Below, in pieces: positions 16,956 through 26,014 of a DNA stretch of 64,000 bases. The position numbers and the translations under genes were made by a program. The notes under the pieces were generated by a model. The model ran no database searches. It saw only the letters and a list, made by a program, of their open reading frames with translations, and was not told the origin of the DNA. Position 1 is the first letter of the stretch. Each line of letters opens with the position of its first letter. Location: contig NZ_CP010523.2 in NCBI RefSeq assembly GCF_000828055.2, forward strand, positions 1,860,001 to 1,924,000, in the 5' to 3' direction. This stretch comes from Klebsiella variicola. Lineage in GTDB: Bacteria > Pseudomonadota > Gammaproteobacteria > Enterobacterales > Enterobacteriaceae.

Positions 16956-17941
16956 TTCTATGTATATCTCATGGGGAAAAGGGGCGAATCAATCACGCTT
17001 GCTATTTGGTTTCTTGAGCGTAGAGCCGTATTTTAAATATAGGTTTTAATCTTCCGCTAGGTCGATAGTAATACTTTGGGTTAATAATTAAACTTCAATG
17101 TAATAGAATTATCGATGGACTTCATAATTTTACAACGGAAATGCTATTTGGGTTGGGTGTTTATTATAAACCTGGATAACACAGTATATGTCAGTAACAA
17201 GAAAGTTTTTGATTTGATAATTAAGCCTTCTTTTCTACTGTGCCAGCATAGTCACACTTTTAGCTTTTCAAGTGTTACCTGTGTTTCGAGACGAACTACT
17301 GCTTTCGGCCTAAATATTTCATAACTTGGTATTTGGCGAGGTGGCACGCAGCGCTCGCCATTCAGTACTTTGTGGAGAGGATGGTCGTATTGCGACATTT
17401 AGAGTTATATCAATTGTGTTCTCGCGGTCCAACCTATGCACTTATGGTCGGGGAATATGATACCCCGGTTATGGTGCTGAGACCTGTTTCAAGAGGTTTC
17501 TCACTTCGGTCTGGGTGGTGGTAGATAAACTGTTCGCGGTGTTCAATAAGCAGCCAGCTTTGGATCGGTTGTGATTGATGCCGGAACGAGACAATTTAAG
17601 AACAAACCGCCCCCGGTTAACAGGATCATCTCGTCCGGCAGGAAAGCATGCTAACACCCTCATGAAGTTCCTGTCAGTGCCAGTCCCCGACTCAACACCA
17701 CCAAATCGACTTTTCACCACTGCGGAGCAAGGGGCGCTACGCACGGCTATGCAGGGGAAATTTTTTTTCTCCTGTGGCTTTCCGTTTCCATATCAGCTTC
17801 CGGTTAATCGTTTCCCAGCGCAACCCGTCCTGCAAGGGTAAATGGCACGCATGTTGCGCCCTTGCAGGGCAGAACGATGCCGGGAAAGCGAACCGTCAGG
17901 CGACACGAAGACGAAAATCACACACTGACGGAGAGAAAACC
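16956..17941. other. 986-bp stretch before ardC without a supported gene
   Basis: Short ORFs on both strands (up to 91 codons) have no recognisable motifs, conflicting frames and no convincing ribosome sites. Composition rises from AT-rich to balanced near 17.3 kb, marking a junction between two element parts. The last 120 bp look like the leader of ardC and contain the inverted repeat listed separately. Confidence 0.45.
17829..17868. repeat. 10-bp perfect inverted repeat in the ardC leader
   Basis: CCTGCAAGGG (17829-17838) and its exact complement CCCTTGCAGG (17859-17868) are separated by 20 bp, 73 bp upstream of the ardC ATG. It could be a protein-binding palindrome or an RNA hairpin in the ardC leader. 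Related antirestriction genes are often expressed early after conjugation from special leader promoters; that link is inference. Confidence 0.55.
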
Positions 17942-18889
17942 ATGACGATTTCCCTGCATACCTCCCGGACAAGCGCCCCTAACACCGCAGCGGCGACCAG
18001 CGTATCCCCGCTGGACCTGTCAGGCTCCTCAAAAACGAAATTTTCTAAAACCAGAACCGACATTTACCAGACTGTTACTGACAACATCATTGCAGCGCTG
18101 GAAGCCGGTGTAAAACCGTGGTCCTGCCCGTGGCAGCGTGTAGATGGTATGTCTGGTCTGCCTTCCAATTACGCCACTGGTGCGGCTTATAGTGGCATGA
18201 ATGTCATGTTGCTGTGGTACAGCGCATCTAATCAGGGTTTCAGCGATTCACGCTGGATGACCTACAAACAGGCAAAGGCCGCAGGTGGACAGGTTCGCAA
18301 GGGTGAGCATGGTACAACAGCTATTTTCTACACCACGCTGGAGAAGGAAAACGACGCCGGAGAAGTTGAACAAATCCCTATGCTGAAAACTTTCACCGTG
18401 TTTAACGTTCATCAAATCGACGGTTTAACTCTGACCACAGAAACTGTCAGCCCGGAAGCAACCTTTGACCCGGTACCGCAGGCTGAGAACCTGTTGCGGA
18501 AGAGTGGCGCAAACATCATCGAGAAAGGACAGAGCGCCTTTTTCATCCCATCAACAGATGAAGTCTGGCTACCGGAGCGCCATCTGTTTTCAGATGTGGC
18601 TAACTTCTACGCTACCGGCCTGCATGAGCTTGTCCACTGGAGTGGGGGTAAAAAACGCCTGAACCGTGAAATGAAAGGGAATTTTGGCAGTGCTGATTAT
18701 GCAGAGGAAGAACTGGTGGCGGAGCTGGGAAGTGCCTTTCTGATGGCGGATTTGAGGATTGATGGCGAGGTACAACATGAAAGCTACATCGCTTCCTGGC
18801 TGAAAGCGCTGAAAAATGACAAGCGCTATATTTTCAAAGCGGCAAGCGCAGCCTCTAAAGCGCATTGTTATCTGATGGATAAAATCTGA
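17942..18889 (+). CDS. ardC: ArdC-type antirestriction protein (ssDNA-binding domain plus zinc metalloprotease fold)
   Basis: 315-residue cytosolic protein. An N-terminal ArdC-like ssDNA-binding domain (about 35-160: IYQTVTDNIIAALEAGVKPW, LPSNYATGAAYSGMNVMLLW) is followed by a zincin domain with H228-E-L-V-H232 and the downstream E256-E-L-V-A-E261. Plasmid ArdC proteins protect incoming single-stranded DNA during conjugation against restriction. Length is normal and both motifs are intact. The start at 17942 follows GGAGAG; the longer frame from 17774 reads through the leader. It is the only intact conjugation-associated gene in the element, flanked by broken transfer genes. Confidence 0.85.
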   Translation: MTISLHTSRTSAPNTAAATSVSPLDLSGSSKTKFSKTRTDIYQTVTDNIIAALEAGVKPWSCPWQRVDGMSGLPSNYATGAAYSGMNVMLLWYSASNQGFSDSRWMTYKQAKAAGGQVRKGEHGTTAIFYTTLEKENDAGEVEQIPMLKTFTVFNVHQIDGLTLTTETVSPEATFDPVPQAENLLRKSGANIIEKGQSAFFIPSTDEVWLPERHLFSDVANFYATGLHELVHWSGGKKRLNREMKGNFGSADYAEEELVAELGSAFLMADLRIDGEVQHESYIASWLKALKNDKRYIFKAASAASKAHCYLMDKI

Positions 18890-19188
18890 GGCCTGAGCCA
18901 GATAACTGCAAGGGAATGCGGTAACATAGCTTTACCGGTAAGCAACTCAGAAAGTGCATGATTGCGCTGGTAGAGTACCTGGTGCAGGCCCGATCCTCTT
19001 TTGAACGCATTGCCCTGGTTTATCAGCTCCTCGGTGCACTGGTCGTAACGGGTATCCGGGTCCATGACACGAGGAACCACTTTGAATTTCGCATTTTCAA
19101 CAACCGCGCCGACTACGGCGTCGCCTTTCAAATGTGCCGGACAGTCTTTTAAATCGACAATCGACTGGTGATCCATAATAATATGCAC
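18868..19188 (-). pseudogene. Fragment resembling a type IV coupling protein (VirD4/TraD-like)
   Basis: The frame reads HIIMDHQSIVDLKDCPAHLKGDAV then VVENAKFKVVPRVMDPDT, which resembles the late part of conjugative coupling ATPases (search-and-compare helix, then N-x-K-hydrophobic-R-V-x-D-P-D-T). A second frame just upstream on the same strand continues the same style (RPIAIYLSELKYHLSKPTLEG), implying a frameshift or stop. No Walker motifs remain. The C-terminal third is unrelated to anything I recognise. I treat it as a decayed transfer gene. Confidence 0.4.
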
Positions 19189-19192
19189 GCCT

Positions 19193-19408
19193 TTATCGTG
19201 TGCAGCGCCTTAACCTTCCAGCGTTGGCTTGGATAAATGGTATTTCAGTTCGGAAAGATAAATAGCAATGGGGCGGGGCATGTCTTTCACTCGCTCGCGC
19301 CTTTCTGCCAGCTGGTACAACAGCAATTTCCGTCAGGCCGTCCTGCGCAATAAAATCACCAAACAGCTGGTTTTTCATAAAATCCAGCGACAGGTTTTCA
19401 GCGTTCAT
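19193..19408 (-). pseudogene. VirB11-like ATPase, N-terminal remnant
   Basis: Begins MNAENLSLDFMKNQLF then AQDGLTEIAV, the expected start of a VirB11 traffic ATPase (the family has L-x-D-x-x-G-hydrophobic-x-E-I-x-hydrophobic-N). After that the frame diverges (VPAGRKARASERH) and ends after 71 residues, without the Walker A box. The start overlaps the end of the VirB10-like fragment, as in intact virB operons, so this is a collapsed type IV secretion operon. Confidence 0.55.
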
Positions 19409-19610
19409 ACCACCTCTTTTTCAGTCGCAGCTGCCAGACGGATGAGAAATCAATGTCGGTGCCGGTCATGATGCCGATGAGATCACCCTGATTCAGGTAC
19501 AGGGTGGGCGGGATATTGATGCTGTTGTCCAGCGTCGTTTTCGCCATTTCCGCCGTGTCGGCGCGGGTATTTTCGGTGAAGTCGGTCTTGCGGTCTTCCC
19601 GGCGCAGCAT
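19398..19610 (-). pseudogene. VirB10-like secretion protein, C-terminal remnant
   Basis: Seventy residues containing SINIPPTLYLNQGDLIGIMT then DIDFSSVWQLRLKK. This is the hallmark C-terminus of VirB10/TrbI proteins (N-I-P-P-T-L-x-x-N-Q-G and D-hydrophobic-D-F-S), which span the envelope in type IV secretion. The rest of VirB10, about 300 residues, is missing. It overlaps the VirB11-like fragment downstream. Confidence 0.6.
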
Positions 19611-20201
19611 GTGAGCGCGTACACACCAGAAGTAATATGCTGAATTCCATGGAAACCTCTTATGGGATAAATGACAAAAGCCGCACTGCTGGCAGAGGAC
19701 ACAACGTGACGGGGAAAAGAGATTAACGGTCGGGAGGGGTTAGCTACCACTACATGAAATGGAGTGGGCCTGTTCCGAGTTTAAAGACTGAACCTTGCAC
19801 CTTAGGCCCCAGGACTTAGAGAAGGAACCGCAACGCGGCAAGATTCCAGCCTGTCATTGCTGTACCTGAAACATAGGCAGCAAGCGTTAGCGCACAGTTG
19901 AAAAACGTAGGATTCCAAAGGATTTCGTTTAAAACCCTTGGGCCAGTGTGGGCGGCGAGCCCGCGGCGCTGACCTTGAGTTTGAATGAAAAGTGTTCTTT
20001 AGCCCGCCCCTGACTTTCCCATTTTTTCGAAATCTTTATCTCTTTTTCTCATTTGTCAGTAAAAGGCATATGCCCGCAGAATCATGTCTAAGGCAGGGCG
20101 GGTGTTGCACTATCAATGATAAAACCCCTCTGATGGCCTTGCCTCTTTTACCACACCTCTTTTGTGGTTTTTACAGGTTTTAACCAGGAAAAGGCTTCTT
20201 T
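19611..20201. other. Non-coding junction between transfer remnants and the catabolic cluster
   Basis: No supported gene. A small hairpin (ACCACA at 20150-20155, TGTGGT at 20163-20168) followed by a T-run lies 30 bp upstream of the binding-protein start. It could be a terminator of upstream transcription or an attenuator of the ABC operon. AGGAAAAGG at 20186-20194 is the ribosome site for the gene at 20202. Confidence 0.4.
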
Positions 20202-21098
20202 ATGACGTTATCTAAATTACTGCTTCCTTTGCTGATTGCCGGGAATCTCTCTTCTGCGTGGGCTGCCGGGCAGGTTGTTCCGTCCTCTACCACCTTTCAT
20301 GTCACCGCTGATGAGGCGCTGAAAAGTAAGCTTCCGCCGGATATCGCCAAACGCGGATATATCGTTGCAGGCACCAATCCGAATACGCCCCCAACCACTT
20401 TTTTCCAGGAAGACAATAAAACGCTCGCCGGGCGTGAGATTGATGTGATGAATGCCGTGGCGGCAAGGCTCGGTGTGGAAGTGCGCTGGCAGGATACCGG
20501 CGGTTTCGACAATATTATTCCGGGGTTGAAATCGGGTCGCTATGACGTCGCACTATCCAATATCAACGCCACCAAAAAACGTCTCGAGCAGGTCGATTTC
20601 GTCAGTTACTACGATGCGTCGCGCCTGGGGGTCATCTCGCGTAAAGACGCCAATATTGCGCCATTTACCTCTTTTGAGGCTGTGTGCGGGCAGGAAGTGG
20701 GCGCCGGCGCGGGCACTACGCAGATTGGGCGTCTTGAAGCTGCAAGCAAAATTTGTACTGATGCGGGTAAGCCGCCGATCAAGATTGCCGTATTCCCGGA
20801 TCGCCCTTCAGGCGTACAGGCCGTGGTCAGCGGTCGCGTACCGATGTTCTTCGGCCCGTATGAAGGTCTGACCTATCAGGTTAGCCAGGTCAAACCGCTG
20901 ACGCTGACCGGCACTATTCATGTTGATGATGCGCCTGTCTCCGTGGCGTTCCCTAAACAGTCGGGGCTGGAAGAGGCGGTGCAGGCATCCCTGAACTCGC
21001 TGATCAAGGACGGGACTTACCAGAAAATCCTCGATAAATGGTCCATCGGTTTTGGCGCAGTCAAAGAGTCAAAACGTAATGAAGAGATTTTCGGATGA
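20202..21098 (+). CDS. Amino-acid-type ABC transporter binding protein (YxeM-like)
   Basis: 298-residue periplasmic solute-binding protein, family 3 (polar amino acids). The signal peptide is residues 1-22 (LLLPLLIAGNLSSAWAAG). Family 3 motifs follow: GREIDVMNAVAARLGVEVRW, DNIIPGLKSGRYDVALSNIN and KDGTYQKILDKW. It delivers a ligand to the permease encoded next; the two genes overlap by 4 bp. The neighbourhood matches B. subtilis yxeMNO, which is linked to uptake of S-(2-succino)cysteine, so that or a similar S-conjugate is the predicted ligand. Cystine or other sulfur amino acids are alternatives. Confidence 0.85.
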   Translation: MTLSKLLLPLLIAGNLSSAWAAGQVVPSSTTFHVTADEALKSKLPPDIAKRGYIVAGTNPNTPPTTFFQEDNKTLAGREIDVMNAVAARLGVEVRWQDTGGFDNIIPGLKSGRYDVALSNINATKKRLEQVDFVSYYDASRLGVISRKDANIAPFTSFEAVCGQEVGAGAGTTQIGRLEAASKICTDAGKPPIKIAVFPDRPSGVQAVVSGRVPMFFGPYEGLTYQVSQVKPLTLTGTIHVDDAPVSVAFPKQSGLEEAVQASLNSLIKDGTYQKILDKWSIGFGAVKESKRNEEIFG

Positions 21099-22033
21099 GC
21101 AGTGAAACACACGATCAGCAGCCGGAAGAACTGCGGATCATCGGTAAAAAATATATCGGGCGCTGGATAAGCGCCCTGATCGTATTGCTGATATTGCTGG
21201 CTATGGGGAACTCCATGCTCAGCAATCCGCGTTTTGAATGGTCGGTGATTGCCGAAAACTTTACCGGTCCGTCGATCATTCAGGGCGTACTGATGACATT
21301 GCAACTGACCGCAATTTCCGTGATTTTTGGCTTTGCAGGCGGCACGATCCTGGCGCTGATGCGCCTGTCATCCAATCCGGTGCTGGTCGCTGTCAGCTGG
21401 GGGTATACCTGGTTTTTCCGCGGGGTGCCGATGCTGGTTCAGTTATTTCTCTGGTACAACATTGCCGCGCTTTACCCGACTATTTCGATTTCGCTGCCGT
21501 GGGTTGGTGAAATCTGGAGCGCTTCTGCGAACTCACTGATTAGCCCGTTCAGTGCTGCCGTGATTGCATTAGTCATGCATCAGTCTGCCTATGCCGCAGA
21601 GATTATCCGCGCCGGGATCCAGAGCGTCGGCACCGGACAAGTCGAGGCTGCACGTGCTCTGGGTTATCGCCCGGCACAAATATTCCTCCACACCATTTTG
21701 CCACAGGCGATGCGCGCCATTCTGCCTCCGGCCGGGAATGAAGTGATCGGTCAGTTGAAAACCACAGCGGTTGTCTCGGTGATTTCACTACAGGATGTGC
21801 TGTTCTCCGCGCAGATTATTTATCAGCGCACCTATGAAGTGATCCCGCTACTGCTGGTCGCCACGTTGTGGTACCTGCTGCTGACATCATTGCTTTCAGT
21901 GATTCAGTATTACGTTGAACGACATTTCAGCCGCAGTAGTCACCGCAAGGTAAAACGCAAAGCCGGGAAAGCGTCGGCATCCGGCGCGGTCAGTACCCCC
22001 AGTATCAGCGCAGGAGAAACCAGCCATGGGTGA
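21095..22033 (+). CDS. Amino-acid-type ABC transporter permease (YxeN-like)
   Basis: 312-residue inner-membrane permease of the HisMQ family. A first helix lies at about 25-45. The core domain carries TLQLTAISVIFGFAGGTILALM, FFRGVPMLVQLFLWY and the EAA cytoplasmic loop VEAARALGYRPAQIFLHTILPQA. It is longer than typical (about 220-240) because of an N-terminal extension and a basic, Ser-rich tail (RSSHRKVKRKAGKASASG). The start overlaps the binding-protein stop (ATGA) and the end overlaps the ATPase start by 8 bp, so the three genes form one unit. Confidence 0.87.
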   Translation: MSSETHDQQPEELRIIGKKYIGRWISALIVLLILLAMGNSMLSNPRFEWSVIAENFTGPSIIQGVLMTLQLTAISVIFGFAGGTILALMRLSSNPVLVAVSWGYTWFFRGVPMLVQLFLWYNIAALYPTISISLPWVGEIWSASANSLISPFSAAVIALVMHQSAYAAEIIRAGIQSVGTGQVEAARALGYRPAQIFLHTILPQAMRAILPPAGNEVIGQLKTTAVVSVISLQDVLFSAQIIYQRTYEVIPLLLVATLWYLLLTSLLSVIQYYVERHFSRSSHRKVKRKAGKASASGAVSTPSISAGETSHG

Positions 22034-22787
22034 AGCCATTGAATTTCGCAAAGTCACTAAGCGTTTCTCCGGCAATACCATTCTGGATGAAATCAGCCTC
22101 GATATTCCGGCCGGTTCGGTCACGGTGATCCTCGGCCCTTCCGGTTCAGGGAAATCCACCTTGCTGCGTTGTATTAATCATCTTGAAAAACTGGATGGCG
22201 GCACGATCCGTATCGGTGGCGAACTGGTGGGTTATCAGCAGAAAGGGCAGGCATTGTATGAACTGAGCAGCCGCAGAATCGCCGCGCAGCGCAGCCGTAC
22301 CGGCATGGTATTTCAGCAATTTAACCTGTTTCCGCACCGCACCGTTTTGCAAAATATTACCGATGCGCCTTTGCGGGTGAAGAAGCAAAACCGTGAGCAG
22401 GTACTCAGTAAAGCCCGCGCGTTGCTCCGGCAGGTTGGGTTAGCCAGTCGTGAAGATGACTGGCCGCAGCAGCTTTCCGGTGGGCAGCAGCAGCGTGTAG
22501 CCATTGCCCGTGCGCTGGCGATGGATCCTGAAGTGATGTTGTTCGATGAACCCACTTCCGCGCTGGATCCTGAACTGGTGGGCGAAGTGTTGCAGGTGAT
22601 CAAAAAGCTGGCGCACTCCGGGATAACGATGGTGATTGTCACCCACGAAATCGGCTTTGCACGAGAAGTGGCAGATAATGTCATCTTTATGGAGGGTGGC
22701 AAGATTGTGGCGTCGGGGCCAACGAAAAGTGTACTCGATGAAACGGAGAACGTCCGTGTCCGTAATTTCCTGTCGACGGTTTTATAA
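22026..22787 (+). CDS. Amino-acid-type ABC transporter ATPase (YxeO-like)
   Basis: 253-residue cytosolic ABC ATPase with Walker A GPSGSGKST, Q-loop MVFQQFNLFPHRT, signature LSGGQQQR, Walker B MLFDEPTSAL and H-loop VTHE. It is typical of the polar-amino-acid importer class (GlnQ/HisP/YxeO). It forms the importer with the two genes upstream. The gene converges on the MmgE/PrpD gene, overlapping it by 6 bp, so the cluster is tightly packed although it is read from both strands. Confidence 0.9.
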   Translation: MGEAIEFRKVTKRFSGNTILDEISLDIPAGSVTVILGPSGSGKSTLLRCINHLEKLDGGTIRIGGELVGYQQKGQALYELSSRRIAAQRSRTGMVFQQFNLFPHRTVLQNITDAPLRVKKQNREQVLSKARALLRQVGLASREDDWPQQLSGGQQQRVAIARALAMDPEVMLFDEPTSALDPELVGEVLQVIKKLAHSGITMVIVTHEIGFAREVADNVIFMEGGKIVASGPTKSVLDETENVRVRNFLSTVL

Positions 22788-24125
22788 TGACGCTGCGTTA
22801 ATTTGTTTCGCAAATAACATATCAACCAGCCGCGGCAGACTGTCGCGGTTTTCCAGCCTGCTCAGTGCCACCAGCTCCATCCGCTTTGCGTCTGTGAAGT
22901 CGGGCAAACAGGCACGCAGTTTTGCCGGTAAATCAAACGGGATCGCCAGGCTTTGCTGCCGCGTGAAGCGCTGTTGCAGCACGCAGCCGTCACGCAAAAA
23001 CACCGTCACCTGATGAAAACGCGCGGCCGGGTTCAGCTCGTCCGGCGGTGCGGAGAAATCCGGGCAACGCGCCACACTTTCTGCCAGCGCGGCAATATCT
23101 GTCGCCACCGGCGCCGATGAGAAATCCTCTAAGCGTAGTTCTCCGCGCAGCAAACATGCCGCAATCACGTATTCCAGACTGAACCTGGCTTCAACGCCGG
23201 TGTTGGGTTTTCGCACCGACGCCGCAATATCACCGCCCGGCGGAAAAGACACTTCAATGCGTTCGATGGCTGCGATCAGTACATCCGTGCTATTGCCCGT
23301 TTGCAGCCACTCCTGGCGGAGAGCTCGTGCGGCATCGGCAGCGCTATGCGTGCCTCCGCAGGTCGGATAGGGTTTGAATTCCAGACCGGGCGAGATAATC
23401 CGCCACGGCGCGCCCCAGCCTGAGATAAGTTTTTCCGGCTGCTGCTGACCGGCGCAATAAGTCGATAAAAAGCTGTCCAGCACGTTGTCCGGCTGGCCGT
23501 GAAAGCCTGCCAGCGTGAGCTGTGTGGCAATGACGGCGGTCTGCGCCGCCAGGCCCGCGTGCAACGGTTTGACATCACTGCCGAACTGCGCACGTAAACC
23601 CGCAGACTGCGTCGCCGCGATACCCAGAATCACTGCCGTTTGCCTTTCCGTGGCATGCACCAGCCGCGCGCAGGCAGCGGCGGCGGCAATCGTGCCGAGC
23701 GTAGCGGTATTGTGAAAACCGAGGGTGTAATGCTGAGAACCGACGGCCAGCCCGAGGCGTCCGGACATTTCCACTCCGGTCACGTACGCATCGAGAAAAT
23801 GTGCGCCATTGATATCGGGGCTTTGTGAGGCCAGCGCCAGAAGCGCGGGCAAAATCACCACGCTGGGGTGACCGCGAAAATCGGGATGGAAATCGTCAAA
23901 ATCCAGCGCGTGCCCGACATACCCGAGCAGCAACGCGCGGGTCGGCGGATCGTCAGCGCGGTAAACCTGATGCAAACTGTTCAGTCCCGCATCGGGGAAG
24001 TCACCGCGTAAAACCGGCAGGGTAACCGCCAAAAAATCCAGTAACCCTTCCCGTGCTGCTTCATGAGCCGCGGGGGAAGGGGACGAGCTGACGATAAGTT
24101 TCGCCAGCGATGGCGTTAATGTCAT
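22782..24125 (-). CDS. MmgE/PrpD-family protein (YxeQ-like)
   Basis: 447-residue member of the MmgE/PrpD family (2-methylcitrate dehydratase fold). Typical segments are GYVGHALDFDDFHPDFRGHPSV, GVEMSGRLGLAVG, GFHNTATLGTIAAAAA, QFGSDVKPLHAGLAA and KPYPTCGGTHSAADA. A homologue (yxeQ) belongs to the B. subtilis succinocysteine operon, with no settled step to my knowledge. The ATG at 24125 is chosen; the 39-residue extension to 24242 is a frame-shifted reading of another gene's remnant. It is last in the leftward operon lyase, acetyltransferase, deacylase, MmgE/PrpD. Confidence 0.82.
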   Translation of the reverse strand: MTLTPSLAKLIVSSSPSPAAHEAAREGLLDFLAVTLPVLRGDFPDAGLNSLHQVYRADDPPTRALLLGYVGHALDFDDFHPDFRGHPSVVILPALLALASQSPDINGAHFLDAYVTGVEMSGRLGLAVGSQHYTLGFHNTATLGTIAAAAACARLVHATERQTAVILGIAATQSAGLRAQFGSDVKPLHAGLAAQTAVIATQLTLAGFHGQPDNVLDSFLSTYCAGQQQPEKLISGWGAPWRIISPGLEFKPYPTCGGTHSAADAARALRQEWLQTGNSTDVLIAAIERIEVSFPPGGDIAASVRKPNTGVEARFSLEYVIAACLLRGELRLEDFSSAPVATDIAALAESVARCPDFSAPPDELNPAARFHQVTVFLRDGCVLQQRFTRQQSLAIPFDLPAKLRACLPDFTDAKRMELVALSRLENRDSLPRLVDMLFAKQINAASL

Positions 24126-24141
24126 CGGTGTATTCCCCGTT

Positions 24142-24291
24142 TCAGGCCTGAGCGACCGAAGATAATAAATTAACGAAAGGTTCACGCTCGCAGAGCGCAT
24201 GCAGTTGCACCAGCAGGGCGTCTGAAATCGAGTGCTCGTCAAGGGTCAACGATGAGAATCCATGCCTGGCAAGTCGGTGCCTGCTTGTCGA
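24142..24291 (-). pseudogene. Possible remnant of a small gene between the yxeP- and yxeQ-like genes
   Basis: A 50-codon frame without a start reads RHGFSSLTLDEHSISDAL then VQLHALCEREPFVNLLSSV and stops at 24142-24144. The composition is protein-like and it sits in the 167-bp gap between two otherwise tightly packed genes. It could be the end of a lost gene; a carboxymuconolactone-decarboxylase/alkylhydroperoxidase-type tail is one guess, which I cannot confirm. It may also be chance. Confidence 0.3.
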
Positions 24292-24292
24292 T

Positions 24293-25477
24293 TCATGCGC
24301 TTTTATCCTTGCTGTTTATTTCCGCACTGAGAGTGCGCAGCGCTTGTACCGCCAGTTGCGACAGGTAATGTGCAGTCGGAAACAGGGCGCGATCGTCAAC
24401 GCGAAATTGTGGATGGTGCAGCGCGTAAGGGCCTCCGGAGCCGATCATGATGAATGCGCCGGGCAATTTTTGCTGATAGAACGCGAAGTCCTCCCCTATC
24501 GGGCTGGCTTCAACGCGACGGGCTTCAAAGCCGGAGCCTTCACCGTGCGCCAGCGCGAAATCCACCCATTTAGCCGTATTGACCACTGACGGCGGGCCTG
24601 GCTGCCAGTCGAGGCTGATGTCGGTATCAAATGCCGCAGCGATACCCGTAAGAACCTGCCGCAAACGGCGTTCGATCAGTTCCCGTGTGTCCTGATTAAA
24701 GGTGCGGACGGTGCCTTCCAGCCAGGCGGAATCCGGGATCACATTCCAGGTGCTCCCGCTGTGAACCTGGGTGATAGAAACCACCGCGTTGTGTGCGGAC
24801 GGCACGTTGCGGGCGATCAGGGTTTGCAGCGCGGAAATCACCTGTCCGGCGATAATAATCGGGTCGTTGCTTTCGTGTGGACGCGCCGCGTGGCTGCCGG
24901 TACCGGAGATGGCGATCGCAAAGCGATCCACGCCGGCGGTTAATGCGCCGTCTTTGCTGCCGATAACGCCAACCGGCAAAGAGGGATCGTTATGAATGCC
25001 GAAAATGACGGCAGCGTTATCGAGCGCGCCGGTGCTAATCAGCGTCGGCGCACCGTGACCGGTTTCTTCCGCCGCCTGAAACAGAATGCGCACCGTGCCG
25101 GAAAGCGAATCTTCCTGCGCTTTCAGCAAAATCGCCGCGCCAAGTGCCGCCGAGGTGTGGAAATCGTGGCCGCAGGCGTGCATCACTCCGGGATTTTGCG
25201 AGGTGTAATCCACAGCGGATTTTTCTTCAATCGGCAGGGCATCGATATCAGAACGTAGCACCACCAGTTCGCCGGGATTGATGCCGCCAATTTCTGCCAC
25301 CAGACCAGTTTTGAGCGGCAAATCTATCACGCGGATTTGATACTTCTCCAGTACCGCCCGGATACTGGCGGTGGTGTTAAATTCGTCGTTGGACAGCTCC
25401 GGATGGCGGTGCAGGTGGTGGCGAAAATCCTGAATAAACGCCGCCAGTGGCTGATGTTCCTGCGTGATATCTAACAT
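24293..25477 (-). CDS. M20-family amidohydrolase (YxeP-like deacetylase)
   Basis: 394-residue cytosolic metallo-amidohydrolase of the M20/IAA-amino acid hydrolase group. Metal ligands are visible in HACGHDFHTSAALG, AAEETGHGAP and SPIGEDFAFYQ; the N-terminal pattern RHHLHRHPELS is typical. Family members remove acyl groups from N-acyl amino acids. In the B. subtilis yxe pathway, YxeP deacetylates N-acetylcysteine; the same step is predicted here. The start abuts the acetyltransferase stop with no gap, indicating coupled translation. Confidence 0.87.
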   Translation of the reverse strand: MLDITQEHQPLAAFIQDFRHHLHRHPELSNDEFNTTASIRAVLEKYQIRVIDLPLKTGLVAEIGGINPGELVVLRSDIDALPIEEKSAVDYTSQNPGVMHACGHDFHTSAALGAAILLKAQEDSLSGTVRILFQAAEETGHGAPTLISTGALDNAAVIFGIHNDPSLPVGVIGSKDGALTAGVDRFAIAISGTGSHAARPHESNDPIIIAGQVISALQTLIARNVPSAHNAVVSITQVHSGSTWNVIPDSAWLEGTVRTFNQDTRELIERRLRQVLTGIAAAFDTDISLDWQPGPPSVVNTAKWVDFALAHGEGSGFEARRVEASPIGEDFAFYQQKLPGAFIMIGSGGPYALHHPQFRVDDRALFPTAHYLSQLAVQALRTLSAEINSKDKSA

Positions 25478-26014
25478 TTAAACTCCTGTAGGTGGCTGAC
25501 GTTCCAGCCAGCGGGCGTGGCTTTTTTCATCGAGAATTTTTTTCAGGTACAGCGTGATATGTCCTTTGCCGAGGTCTCTTTCAAAAACCGGCTGAAAACC
25601 CAGTTTTAGGTACATATCGCGCAGCCACGGATGGCTGGTGGCGGTACCGAGTGAGTAAGCCGGGGCTTTCAGTTCGCGGATCAGAATGTTGTCTTCCAGC
25701 CAGCCCAACAGTTTTTTGCCGAGGCTCTGACCGGCGTAATCTGGATGCGTGCCAAACCAGCCAATATGCGGCAGGCCCAAAGGGCCCGGCATTGCGCCCC
25801 ACGGGAAGCGCAGGGTAACCGAAGCCGCCATCCGCTGGTCATCAAAGAGCGCAAATACCGCATGATCGTCGAGGTGTTGTGTCACGCGTACCAGATCGGC
25901 GGTGGCAGCATCAAACTGAATCCCGAGCGCTTTGATTGGCGCGTAGGCGGCCAGCATCAGTGCCAGATAATCGTGTTTATCATCCAGCGTCAGCCGCCTG
26001 AAATGTTGTGTCAT
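25478..26014 (-). CDS. GNAT N-acetyltransferase (YxeL/SnaB-like)
   Basis: 178-residue GNAT-fold acetyltransferase. The acetyl-CoA binding motif A is readable as GTHPDYAGQSLGKKLLGWLE (variant of Q/R-x-x-G-x-G/A), with motif B at YLKLGFQPVFERD. The fold suggests N-acetylation of a small molecule. Beside a YxeK-type monooxygenase and a YxeP-type deacetylase, the matching role is acetylation of the amino group of S-(2-succino)cysteine before C-S cleavage. The start overlaps the lyase stop by 4 bp (ATGA). Confidence 0.82.
   Translation of the reverse strand: MTQHFRRLTLDDKHDYLALMLAAYAPIKALGIQFDAATADLVRVTQHLDDHAVFALFDDQRMAASVTLRFPWGAMPGPLGLPHIGWFGTHPDYAGQSLGKKLLGWLEDNILIRELKAPAYSLGTATSHPWLRDMYLKLGFQPVFERDLGKGHITLYLKKILDEKSHARWLERQPPTGV

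Noticed and set aside
17469..17841. Opposing ORFs of 91 and 88 codons upstream of ardC
   Set aside because: They overlap on opposite strands, neither has a motif or good start signal, and the region looks like ardC leader.
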